5,495 bases of DNA from Desulfuromusa sp. Its GTDB lineage: Bacteria > Desulfobacterota > Desulfuromonadia > Desulfuromonadales > Geopsychrobacteraceae. The translations under genes and the position numbers were made by a program. The notes under the pieces are model-generated. The model searched no databases and was not told the DNA's origin. It saw only the letters and a list, made by a program, of their open reading frames with translations. The stretch covers positions 1-5,495 of the forward strand of contig JAGGWI010000070.1 of assembly GCA_021157505.1 (NCBI GenBank), given 5' to 3'. Positions 1 to 5,490 of this stretch are shown in pieces. Positions within the stretch are counted from its first letter, which is position 1; every line of letters begins with the position of its first letter.

Positions 1-454
1 CGGCAGCAAACAATTTTTCCTTATACCGTTTACGCACGGATTTAGGTTTGACGCTGTTAAGTTTTTTATCGGGATAAACCAGTGCCGTGGCGATAATCAG
101 CCCAGTAATAGTTTCTCCTGCAGCCAGAGCGTGATGGATTCGTAGACTCCGCTTGTCATTATGGGCATGCTCATTGTGCATCCGGATCGCATCGATAATC
201 TCTTCGTTGACCCCTTCCTGCCGCAGAACTGCAACCGTCTGATGGGTGTGAGCAGACAAATCATCTCCGGTTGCCTCAGCATCGAGGTCATGGAGCAATC
301 CAGCCAACCCCCAAAGTTCTTCATCCTCACCAAAGTGGTTTGCCAATGCCCGCATTACCGCTTCACTGGCGAGGCTATGTTTGTAAAGGTTGCGATTAGT
401 GAGATGCTGATTCAATAATTCCAGAGCACGTTCACGAGTTATTCCGTAGTCCAT
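1..454 (-). CDS. HD-domain (HDIG-type) hydrolase, C-terminus outside window
   Basis: The minus strand is open from an ATG at 454-452 to the left edge, giving 151 residues with no stop. The start is supported by GGAGGAG at 464-458 just upstream. The protein shows an HD-superfamily metal-site pattern: H26 in YKHSLASEAVM, the H55-D56 pair in GLLHDLDAE, H69 and H71 in SAHTHQTV, and H93 and H96 in RMHNEHAH. The end of the visible part, with TGLIIATAL at 117-125, PDKKL at 128-132 and then SVRKRYKEK, resembles a group of short HDIG proteins of roughly 180-200 residues found in Firmicutes and deltaproteobacteria, so perhaps 30-50 residues are missing. These are probably cytosolic phosphohydrolases acting on nucleotides or phosphate esters, but their substrate is unknown to me. 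At 113-114 (GE before TITGLI) a Glu stands where the HD signature often ends in Asp, which may be normal for this subgroup. It is transcribed divergently from the lipoprotein gene. Confidence 0.85.
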   Translation of the reverse strand, partial: MDYGITRERALELLNQHLTNRNLYKHSLASEAVMRALANHFGEDEELWGLAGLLHDLDAEATGDDLSAHTHQTVAVLRQEGVNEEIIDAIRMHNEHAHNDKRSLRIHHALAAGETITGLIIATALVYPDKKLNSVKPKSVRKRYKEKLFAA

Positions 455-482
455 TGTCTCCTCCAATTGTGATAATTGAGCT

Positions 483-510
483 ATCATAGCAAAAAACCTG
501 CTGCGACCAA
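483..510 (-). promoter_or_regulatory. Predicted sigma70-type promoter of the HD-domain gene
   Basis: On the minus strand a -10 box TATGAT (488-483, five of six consensus bases) lies 16 bases from a weak -35 TTGGTC (510-505, three of six). It is about 30 bases upstream of the ATG, in the right place for a short leader. The -10 sits in a small palindrome GCTATCATAGC (480-490). Prediction from motif only. Confidence 0.4.
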
Positions 511-513
511 AAG

Positions 514-528
514 AAAGAGTCACTCTTT
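514..528. repeat. 15-bp perfect palindrome in the divergent intergenic region
   Basis: AAAGAGT and ACTCTTT are exact reverse complements separated by a single C. The site lies four bases upstream of the predicted -35 of the HD-domain gene and about 40 bases upstream of the -35 proposed for the lipoprotein gene. Its single-base centre makes it more like a dimeric repressor or activator site than an RNA hairpin. No regulator can be named. Confidence 0.4.
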
Positions 529-569
529 TTTCCTTTTTTAACCAATAGTCCGAGTACAAATCATGCTTA

Positions 570-598
570 TTGACAGTATGACTATCATTTGAAATATT
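570..598 (+). promoter_or_regulatory. Predicted sigma70-type promoter of the TPM lipoprotein gene
   Basis: A perfect -35 TTGACA (570-575) is followed after 17 bases by AATATT (593-598), which matches four of six -10 bases. Transcription would start near 605, giving a leader of about 65 bases that contains the palindrome at 635-650. Prediction from motif only. Confidence 0.4.
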
Positions 599-634
599 GG
601 TCAGGTAAAATTTGTTCAATCGATATACAACGTC

Positions 635-650
635 AAAGATCCCGATCTTT
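635..650 (+). repeat. Palindrome / small leader hairpin before the lipoprotein gene
   Basis: AAAGATC and GATCTTT are exact inverted repeats separated by CC. As RNA this could form a six-base-pair stem with a CCCG tetraloop ending only two bases before the GGGGAGG Shine-Dalgarno sequence. It could be a transcription-factor site just downstream of the start, or a hairpin affecting ribosome access. The stem is AT-rich and weak, so a strong translational effect is doubtful. Confidence 0.4.
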
Positions 651-652
651 CC

Positions 653-659
653 GGGGAGG
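653..659 (+). promoter_or_regulatory. Ribosome binding site that sets the lipoprotein start
   Basis: GGGGAGG lies 12 bases before the ATG at 672 and touches the ATG at 660, which is too close to serve it. The ATG at 672 directly begins a clean lipoprotein signal peptide (MKSLVLFILLALVFSGC). Starting at 612 or 660 would add a polar N-terminal tail to the signal peptide. The start at 672 is therefore preferred although the spacing is slightly long. Confidence 0.6.
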
Positions 660-671
660 ATGGATATACAG

Positions 672-2003
672 ATGAAATCATTGGTTCTTTTTATCCTCCT
701 TGCACTGGTTTTCAGTGGCTGCAGTGATGAAGGTTCATCCGCAAAAAGAGCTGATACCCTCATCGACAACGCTGCATTACTGGTTGATAAAGAGCAACTG
801 ATCAATGATTATTTAGCCTACAACCAAAGAATGCTGGAAGATTTTGATATCGATTTCAGGGTGTTGACCACCAATAGCGATGAAGATCTTAACGCTTTTG
901 CCAACACCGTATTTAATCGACTTCAGGAGGATAGTTACAGCCACAGCGGTAAAGCAATATTGCTGATAATCAACAGCAAGCAGGACAAGGTGCGGATAGA
1001 AATCTCCATGGCACTGGAACCAGTTTATACCGATATCTTTGTTGCTTACCTGGAGCATAATGGTTTACTCCCTTATTTCAGAGCAGGAAAAGTAGCAGAT
1101 GCGGTATTTGTAGCAGCGGAGTTAGTGAGAGACAGGGCTTACGAAGCCGATCGTGGAGAGGAATTTATGCCCCCCATGGAGAGTCGGTCAATGGGAGGAG
1201 GAGCAAAAACTTCGGCCAGGATCGGCCAGCACGATCCCGATGCCAAACGGGGGGAAATGGTTCAGGCTCCCATCGATGCCGACCCCGAAATGATCATGGC
1301 CATTTATCTACAGGAACTTGAAAAACACAACAAAAACCCTGACCTGGAAATATTCACCACGGCAACACAAAAGTTTTTCCGGCAATGGACAGTAACCGAT
1401 ATCAATCAGGACAACGAATATCGCATTGTTTCAAGTTGCGCCGATAAAAAAATTGTCTATTCTGATGATCAACAATTTGCGGTACTCTCATCTCCGGTAG
1501 CGCAGCGAACTTGTGCTCCGTACTTTTTTGCCCGTGAAGATGGTCAATGGAAGCTGGATATTGCAACCATGGCGAAAACAGTTCGCTTCAATACTGATAT
1601 GCAGTGGCATTTTTCTCTTCCGGATAAACAACAATATGGCCAAGCTTATACCTTTGCCTTCAACGATTTAACCTTTGATAAAAATGGCTATCCGCACCGG
1701 CAGAAGAAAAAGTTACGCTGGGGCTTCGGTTGTGGTGGCTGGTACCATCCGGGAGAGGATCCCGAAAAACTTACCCGCTGCTGGATCAATAATTTACACC
1801 AGGATGGCGCTGCCCTGAATGCTCTCGGGTTGAAGGTCTACGATAAGATTCTTGCCGCAGGCAATGACAGTGAGCGGATTAATAATATTTCTTTACAGCA
1901 ATTTATGAATTATATGAGCAGTGTTGCCAAGGGGGAGGAAATCACTGTCATTGTCGCACGTGAAGAGAGTGACAAGGTTGAATTACACGCGATTGCCCCC
2001 TGA
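672..2003 (+). CDS. TPM-domain lipoprotein with NTF2-like and PDZ-like regions
   Basis: This 443-residue protein starts with a lipoprotein signal peptide: K2, a hydrophobic stretch, then FSGC with C17 as the predicted lipidated residue. Ser at +2 suggests outer-membrane sorting if the Lol rules apply. Residues about 28-160 resemble the TPM domain (YgcG/Psb32/MOLO-1 family): DNAALLVDKEQL near the start, SGKAILLIINSKQDKVRIEISMAL at 92-115 in the core, and LLPYFRAGKVADAV at the end. A polar linker (about 160-203) follows. Residues 204-315, including DGQWKLD near W293, look like an NTF2-like fold, which is a weaker call. The C-terminal part (about 346-443) resembles a PDZ domain: GFGC as a possible peptide-binding loop, DGAALNALGLKVYDKILAAGN at 378-398, and ITVIVAREES near the end. 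TPM proteins are linked to membrane-protein or photosystem maintenance and to phosphatase activity, but the role here is unknown. The usual C-terminal membrane helix and Gly-rich tail of YgcG proteins are absent. A divergent neighbour and darP downstream give no functional clue. Confidence 0.8.
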   Translation: MKSLVLFILLALVFSGCSDEGSSAKRADTLIDNAALLVDKEQLINDYLAYNQRMLEDFDIDFRVLTTNSDEDLNAFANTVFNRLQEDSYSHSGKAILLIINSKQDKVRIEISMALEPVYTDIFVAYLEHNGLLPYFRAGKVADAVFVAAELVRDRAYEADRGEEFMPPMESRSMGGGAKTSARIGQHDPDAKRGEMVQAPIDADPEMIMAIYLQELEKHNKNPDLEIFTTATQKFFRQWTVTDINQDNEYRIVSSCADKKIVYSDDQQFAVLSSPVAQRTCAPYFFAREDGQWKLDIATMAKTVRFNTDMQWHFSLPDKQQYGQAYTFAFNDLTFDKNGYPHRQKKKLRWGFGCGGWYHPGEDPEKLTRCWINNLHQDGAALNALGLKVYDKILAAGNDSERINNISLQQFMNYMSSVAKGEEITVIVAREESDKVELHAIAP

Positions 2004-2025
2004 ATATTTAATGTTTTAATCGACG

Positions 2026-2063
2026 GGCAGGCCATCGATAGAGAGATTTTCATCGATCCTGCC
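2026..2063 (+). other. Intercistronic hairpin between the lipoprotein gene and darP
   Basis: GGCAGG (2026-2031) pairs with CCTGCC (2058-2063), and ATCGAT (2034-2039) pairs with ATCGAT (2052-2057). This makes a 12-bp stem with a two-base CC bulge and a 12-base loop. No T-run follows, so it is not a classical intrinsic terminator. It could stabilise or process a shared mRNA, or attenuate read-through into darP. A second short palindrome, GGGAAA-C-TTTCCC at 2068-2080, sits between it and the darP Shine-Dalgarno sequence. Confidence 0.5.
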
Positions 2064-2094
2064 ATGGGGGAAACTTTCCCGGGAGATATTTCTT

Positions 2095-2604
2095 ATGGAT
2101 GAATTAGTAGAGGACAGTTTGCCGCTGAGCCGGACAAAAAAAAAGCAGCAGGCAAAACAGATTGAAGAGATAGCTGGACAGTTGGTTGATTTGAGCGACA
2201 ATCAATTTTCCCAGATTGATCTTCCTGTGGCCATAGCCCGAGAAGCTGAAACAGCACGTTCGACTAAGGGGCGCAGCTCTCAACGTCGCCAGCTGAAACG
2301 TCTGGCGGGGGTGTTGCGCAAATCAGAAGATGCTTTTGCGAGTTTATTAAACCAATTAGCGACTTTGGATCAGGTTTCGCGAGGGGATAAGAAACAATTT
2401 CATCAACTTGAAAAATTACGCGATCGACTTTGTGATGCAGATAGTTTTGCTGCTGCTTTTGAGGAGATGCTTGATCTGGTTCCTGAAATTGATCGCAAAG
2501 TGATATCCCGGCTGGCTCGTTCAGTTCAGCAGCATGATGACCGCCGCGCTTATCGGGAAATCTTTCGTCGCTTGCGGGATGAATTAGCAGGCGCTACTGA
2601 TTAG
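2095..2604 (+). CDS. darP: DarP/YjgA (DUF615) ribosome assembly factor
   Basis: This 169-residue protein is highly charged and largely helical, with no signal peptide or membrane segment. It matches the YjgA/DarP family along its length: SRTKKKQQAKQIEEIAGQLVDL near the N-terminus, RRQLKRLAGVLRK at 64-76, FHQLEKLRDRL at 102-112 and YREIFRRLRDEL at 153-164, all at positions expected from the 183-residue E. coli protein. DarP associates with 50S precursor particles in the cytoplasm and promotes late large-subunit maturation. The shorter length reflects a reduced acidic N-terminal tail. GGGAG (2081-2085) lies nine bases before the ATG. The gap of 91 bases from the upstream lipoprotein gene, same strand and no clear promoter, allows co-transcription. 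No convincing intrinsic terminator is seen after the stop. Confidence 0.9.
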   Translation: MDELVEDSLPLSRTKKKQQAKQIEEIAGQLVDLSDNQFSQIDLPVAIAREAETARSTKGRSSQRRQLKRLAGVLRKSEDAFASLLNQLATLDQVSRGDKKQFHQLEKLRDRLCDADSFAAAFEEMLDLVPEIDRKVISRLARSVQQHDDRRAYREIFRRLRDELAGATD

Positions 2605-2890
2605 TCCGATGGCTAACCTGATTTCAATTTTGACCAGCATTTCCCTATCTACAATCGCGAGCTTTTCTATGAAATATGTCGGGTAGTTTTCCTTTAAAAG
2701 CTGAATTTATCACATCGGTTCATCCTTTTACCAACGTAACAATTATGAATAGCACAGCACCATTTCACCCCCATTAATTGGTAAGCGGGGCCCTTTCTGA
2801 TTTCATCCTACCCGACCCGTTGATCAGAGTCTGTTTTGCTGAAAAAGCACCTGTAAAGTCTGAGGTAGAGATAAAATATCACCACTTTAG
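2605..2890. other. Non-coding interval after darP, no gene recognised
   Basis: Neither strand holds an open frame with a start, Shine-Dalgarno sequence and protein-like composition. The longest stretches (about 40-50 codons) lack start codons or resemble nothing known. I saw no intrinsic terminator after darP and no tRNA or riboswitch core. The only structure is the inverted repeat described separately and a weak CCCCC (2768-2772) / GGGG (2787-2790) stem ending at a GGGCCC palindrome. It could be the remnant of a decayed mobile element or simply spacer. Confidence 0.5.
2678..2816. repeat. Distant 9-bp inverted repeat flanking a 121-bp interior
   Basis: GTCGGGTAG (2678-2686) and CTACCCGAC (2808-2816) are exact reverse complements. 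The interior does not continue the pairing and no target duplication is apparent, so this is only a candidate for the ends of a degenerate element. A 9-bp match within a few hundred bases can arise by chance, but both arms are GC-rich in an otherwise AT-rich spacer. Confidence 0.3.
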
Positions 2891-2891
2891 T

Positions 2892-2920
2892 CTTATATTT
2901 ATTTCCATATTGTGTATACT
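2892..2920 (+). promoter_or_regulatory. Predicted nrdA promoter
   Basis: A near-consensus -10 TATACT (2915-2920, five of six) lies 17 bases after a poor -35 CTTATA (2892-2897, three of six). A start near 2927 would give a leader of about 85 bases before the chosen nrdA ATG. The upstream NrdR half-box overlaps the spacer and touches the first base of the -10, and the good NrdR box lies just after the start. This is the arrangement expected for repression by blocking RNA polymerase. Confidence 0.45.
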
Positions 2921-2948
2921 TCCAAAATAAAAACACAAGATATAGTGT
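2900..2948 (+). promoter_or_regulatory. NrdR operator: one strong box and one half-conserved box
   Basis: ACACAAGATATAGTGT at 2933-2948 is a near-perfect version of the 16-bp NrdR box (consensus close to ACACWATATATWGTGT). Starting 33 bases upstream, 2900-2915 keeps the right half (ATATTGTGT) but its left half has diverged. NrdR is a zinc-ribbon and ATP-cone repressor that senses ATP/dATP and binds paired boxes about three helical turns apart upstream of ribonucleotide reductase genes. The position just before nrdA strongly supports the call. NrdR itself is not encoded in this window. Confidence 0.75.
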
Positions 2949-2997
2949 TTTAACTTGAATTCATATGCCAGACCGGATTCAGTTTTACCTGGCTGAG

Positions 2998-3005
2998 AGA
3001 GGAAG
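2998..3005 (+). promoter_or_regulatory. Ribosome binding site that sets the nrdA start
   Basis: AGAGGAAG lies seven bases before the ATG at 3013. The in-frame ATG at 2965 has only AT-rich sequence upstream and would add 16 residues (MPDRIQFYLAERGRSH) that do not belong to the family. The start at 3013 places the ATP-cone motif KRNG at residues 9-12, the same place as KRDG in E. coli NrdA. Confidence 0.8.
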
Positions 3006-3012
3006 AAGTCAC

Positions 3013-5292
3013 ATGGCAAAACGTTATCGTGTTATCAAGCGGAATGGGGAATCCGCTTCACTCGACATAGCAAAAATCCGTAAAGTTATACAGTGGGCGG
3101 CGGAGGGGTTGGACATCAATCCGATTAAGCTGGAATCGAATCTGGAAATCCATTTCCGCAACAATATGACGACGGGAGAAATCCACGAAACAGTTATCGA
3201 GACCTCCCTGCGATTGACCTCCATTGAAGAACCTGACTGGCGGATTTTGGCAGCACGCTTGAAGCTGGTTGATTTTTACAAGCGGGTTCATATCACACGT
3301 GGGATTCCCTACGAATATCGCTATCCAAGTTATTGCCAGACGGTCAAGGATTTTGTTGCCAAGGGGATTTATTCTTCACTGCTGCTGGAAAAATATTCCG
3401 AAAAGGAACTCCATAAAGCGGGACAGTTTCTGAAACAGGATTACGATTATGATTTTGATTATGCCGGGATCAGCCTGCTGATTAAACGTTACATGCTGGA
3501 ATACAACAACCAGGTCATTGAAATGCCACAGGAAGCGCTGCTGACGATTGCCCTGTTGATCGAACAGAACCAACCGCACGAAATTCGACTGCTGCAGGTT
3601 CGTGATACCTACAGTATGCTGGCCAAACGCAAAATATCCCTGGCGACACCCATCCTGATCAATCTTCGTAAACCGAATGGTAATTTGTCGAGCTGCTTTA
3701 TTACCGCATTTGACGATGATACCAACAGCATCTTCCATACCTTTGAACAAATTGGCCAGATCAGTTCCGGTGGCGGTGGGGTTGGTGTCAGCATCAGTCG
3801 GATTCGTTCGCAGGGGGCGCGGATCCAAAATTCTCTCGGCCAAGCCGGAGGGGTGGTCCCAAATATCCGTGTAGTTAACGATATTGCCCTCTATTTTAAT
3901 CAGGGTGGCAAACGGGCCGGAGCGGTCACTGTAGCCTTGGACAGTTGGCATCTGGACATGGAGGCCTTCCTCGAACTGCAGACTGAAAATGGCGATCAGC
4001 GACGTAAAGCTTACGATATTTTCCCCCAGGTGGTGGTCACTGACCGGTTTATGCATGCGGTTGAAAACAGTGAAGATTGGTACCTGTTTGATCCCCATGA
4101 AATTCGCAGTCGTTATGGGTATGAGTTGGCAGACCTATGGGGTGAAGAGTTTGAAACGGCATTGGAGCATCTGTATGCCGAAGTCGAAGCGGGTCAGATT
4201 GAGCTCTATGAAAAGGTTAACGCTAAAGCTCTTTACAAGCAGATTATGAAGGTGCAGATCGAGAGCGGAATGCCTTATATCACCTTCAAAGACACCATCA
4301 ATCGGTCCAATCCGAATAAGCATGTCGGGATCATCCCCTGTACCAACTTGTGTGTTGAATCCTTTTCTGTGGTTAAACCGACCAAAATCGGGCCACAGCA
4401 TTTCGAGAATGACACCATCAGTCGGAACATTGAGCCGGGGCTTGTCCATACCTGCAACCTGGTTTCAATCAATCTGGCTAACCTTGATGACGACGAGCTG
4501 CCGGGGATTTGCGAGACTTCGGTACGAATTTTAGATAATTGTATCGATATTACCGATGTTCCGGTTGCCGAAGGGCAACGCCACAATGAATTGTTGCGTA
4601 CCATCGGAGTTGGGCTGATGGGATTGGCCGACTATCTGGCCAAGCGGGATATCCCGTACGTTGGTGCTGCCGATACCGTGGAACGATTAGCTGAAGCCTT
4701 TGCGTTTCATTGTATCTCCGCCAGTTGTGCTTTGGCGAAAGAACGGGGTCGTTATCCTTTATTTGCCGGAAGTGACTGGTCTAATGATTTGATTCTCAGT
4801 CGTGAGCGTAGTTGGTTTACTGAGAATGCCAAGCTTGATTGGGATGAACTTTTTGACCGGATTGCCAAACATGGAATCCGCAACAGCCATATCACCGCAA
4901 TTGCCCCGAATACCAGTAGCTCAATCGTCCAGGGCTGTACCGCGAGTATTTTACCGATTTTCAGTAAATTCTATCTCGATAATAACAGCAATGGGACGGT
5001 GCCGATTGTCCCGCCGTATATCAAAGATAAACTCTGGCACTACCAGGAATCGAAACATATTGATCAGAAAATTGTGGTCGACCTGGTTTCTCGGCTACAG
5101 AAATATGTGGATACTGGTATCTCCATGGAGTTGCTGTTCAATTTAAATAAAAATATCACCGCTAAAGATATCTATGAGACCCATATGGATGCCTGGAAAA
5201 AAGGTTGCAAAGCGATCTATTATACCCGGAGTATCCAGAAGAATGGCAATATCAGTTCGGAAAAGGAAGAATGTGTATCCTGTGCCGGATAA
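3013..5292 (+). CDS. nrdA: Class I ribonucleoside-diphosphate reductase, alpha (large) subunit
   Basis: This 759-residue cytosolic enzyme reduces ribonucleoside diphosphates to deoxyribonucleotides together with a radical-generating beta subunit (NrdB). Residues 3-92 form an ATP-cone (VIKRNG at 7-12, WAAEGL, TTGEIHE at 53-59), which implies overall control by ATP/dATP. The catalytic barrel contains the redox pair C228 (LSSCF) and C481 (HTCNL), and the active-site N445, C447 and E449 in TNLCVE. The tyrosine pair Y736-Y737 (AIYYTRS) carries the radical between subunits and marks class I rather than the B12-dependent class II. The last residues, ECVSCAG, give the C-terminal shuttle pair C754/C757 reduced by thioredoxin or glutaredoxin, here CX2C instead of the CX4C of E. 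coli. There are 34 residues between C447 and C481 versus 23 in E. coli, so a loop of about 11 residues is inserted. Length matches E. coli (761). NrdR boxes lie upstream. The beta subunit gene is not inside the window. Confidence 0.96.
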   Translation: MAKRYRVIKRNGESASLDIAKIRKVIQWAAEGLDINPIKLESNLEIHFRNNMTTGEIHETVIETSLRLTSIEEPDWRILAARLKLVDFYKRVHITRGIPYEYRYPSYCQTVKDFVAKGIYSSLLLEKYSEKELHKAGQFLKQDYDYDFDYAGISLLIKRYMLEYNNQVIEMPQEALLTIALLIEQNQPHEIRLLQVRDTYSMLAKRKISLATPILINLRKPNGNLSSCFITAFDDDTNSIFHTFEQIGQISSGGGGVGVSISRIRSQGARIQNSLGQAGGVVPNIRVVNDIALYFNQGGKRAGAVTVALDSWHLDMEAFLELQTENGDQRRKAYDIFPQVVVTDRFMHAVENSEDWYLFDPHEIRSRYGYELADLWGEEFETALEHLYAEVEAGQIELYEKVNAKALYKQIMKVQIESGMPYITFKDTINRSNPNKHVGIIPCTNLCVESFSVVKPTKIGPQHFENDTISRNIEPGLVHTCNLVSINLANLDDDELPGICETSVRILDNCIDITDVPVAEGQRHNELLRTIGVGLMGLADYLAKRDIPYVGAADTVERLAEAFAFHCISASCALAKERGRYPLFAGSDWSNDLILSRERSWFTENAKLDWDELFDRIAKHGIRNSHITAIAPNTSSSIVQGCTASILPIFSKFYLDNNSNGTVPIVPPYIKDKLWHYQESKHIDQKIVVDLVSRLQKYVDTGISMELLFNLNKNITAKDIYETHMDAWKKGCKAIYYTRSIQKNGNISSEKEECVSCAG

Positions 5293-5312
5293 TCATATCC
5301 ACAGCGGCAAGA

Positions 5313-5477
5313 CTAGTGTTCCGTGCGGTTAATCGTGACGTATAATTCTGAGACATTTTGGTTGCTGTCAAGGCGTGCCGATGAAGGCCTAGCATGCGTT
5401 AAACCAAAGAGGCGCAACGCAGACAGCAGGCAAAAGGGCCAGAATTAAAGGATAGGATTAGCCGCACGGGACACTAG
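5313..5477. mobile_element. MITE-like 165-bp inverted-repeat element
   Basis: The arms 5313-5334 and 5456-5477 are 22-bp inverted repeats with two mismatches, both of which become G-U pairs in plus-strand RNA. Each arm begins with CTAG, so the element can be read as repeats starting GTGTTCCGTGCGG bounded by TA inside a CTAG target, the pattern known for IS630/Tc1-type insertion. Pairing continues inside: TAATTCTG (5343-5350) with CAGAATTA (5440-5447), TTTTG (5356-5360) with CAAAA (5431-5435), TGCTGTC (5363-5369) with GACAGCA (5422-5428), and GCGT (5373-5376) with ACGC (5417-5420). The whole element can therefore fold into one long imperfect hairpin. It has no coding capacity. It starts 20 bases after the nrdA stop. 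Alternatives are a REP/ERIC-like intergenic repeat or a structured processing element in the mRNA. Family assignment is inference. Confidence 0.7.
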
Positions 5478-5484
5478 AACAACC

Positions 5485-5490
5485 AGGAGA
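5485..5490 (+). promoter_or_regulatory. Ribosome binding site of a gene starting just beyond the window
   Basis: AGGAGA followed by TAAAA reaches the right edge without a start codon, so an ATG at about 5496-5499 would be at ideal spacing. Because nrdA is usually followed by the beta-subunit gene, nrdB is the likely occupant, but nothing of its coding sequence is visible. Confidence 0.5.

Noticed and set aside
161..418. 85-codon plus-strand frame opposite the HD-domain gene
   Set aside because: The minus strand carries an HD-domain protein with its metal-binding motifs and a strong Shine-Dalgarno sequence. This frame is its antisense shadow.
612..671. Longer lipoprotein gene starting at 612 or 660
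   Set aside because: Neither ATG has a usable Shine-Dalgarno sequence and both would put polar residues before the signal peptide that begins at 672.
2026..2063. Intrinsic terminator after the lipoprotein gene
   Set aside because: The stem is good but there is no T-run after it on the plus strand, so it was kept as a hairpin of unknown role.
2641..2800. Possible small genes in the spacer between darP and nrdA
   Set aside because: The open stretches on either strand are at most about 50 codons, lack start codons with ribosome binding sites and resemble no known protein.
2965..3012. Longer nrdA starting at the ATG at 2965
   Set aside because: No Shine-Dalgarno sequence precedes it, the added 16 residues are not family-like, and the ATG at 3013 has a good site and aligns with known NrdA N-termini.
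3376..4098. 240-codon open frame on the minus strand inside nrdA
   Set aside because: It lies entirely within a clear, full-length nrdA on the other strand, has no recognisable protein pattern and no convincing ribosome binding site. It is a shadow of the codon bias of nrdA.
3013..5292. Class II (B12-dependent) ribonucleotide reductase
   Set aside because: The Y736-Y737 radical-transfer pair and E. coli NrdA-like colinearity indicate class I, although a C-terminal CX2C also occurs in class II enzymes.
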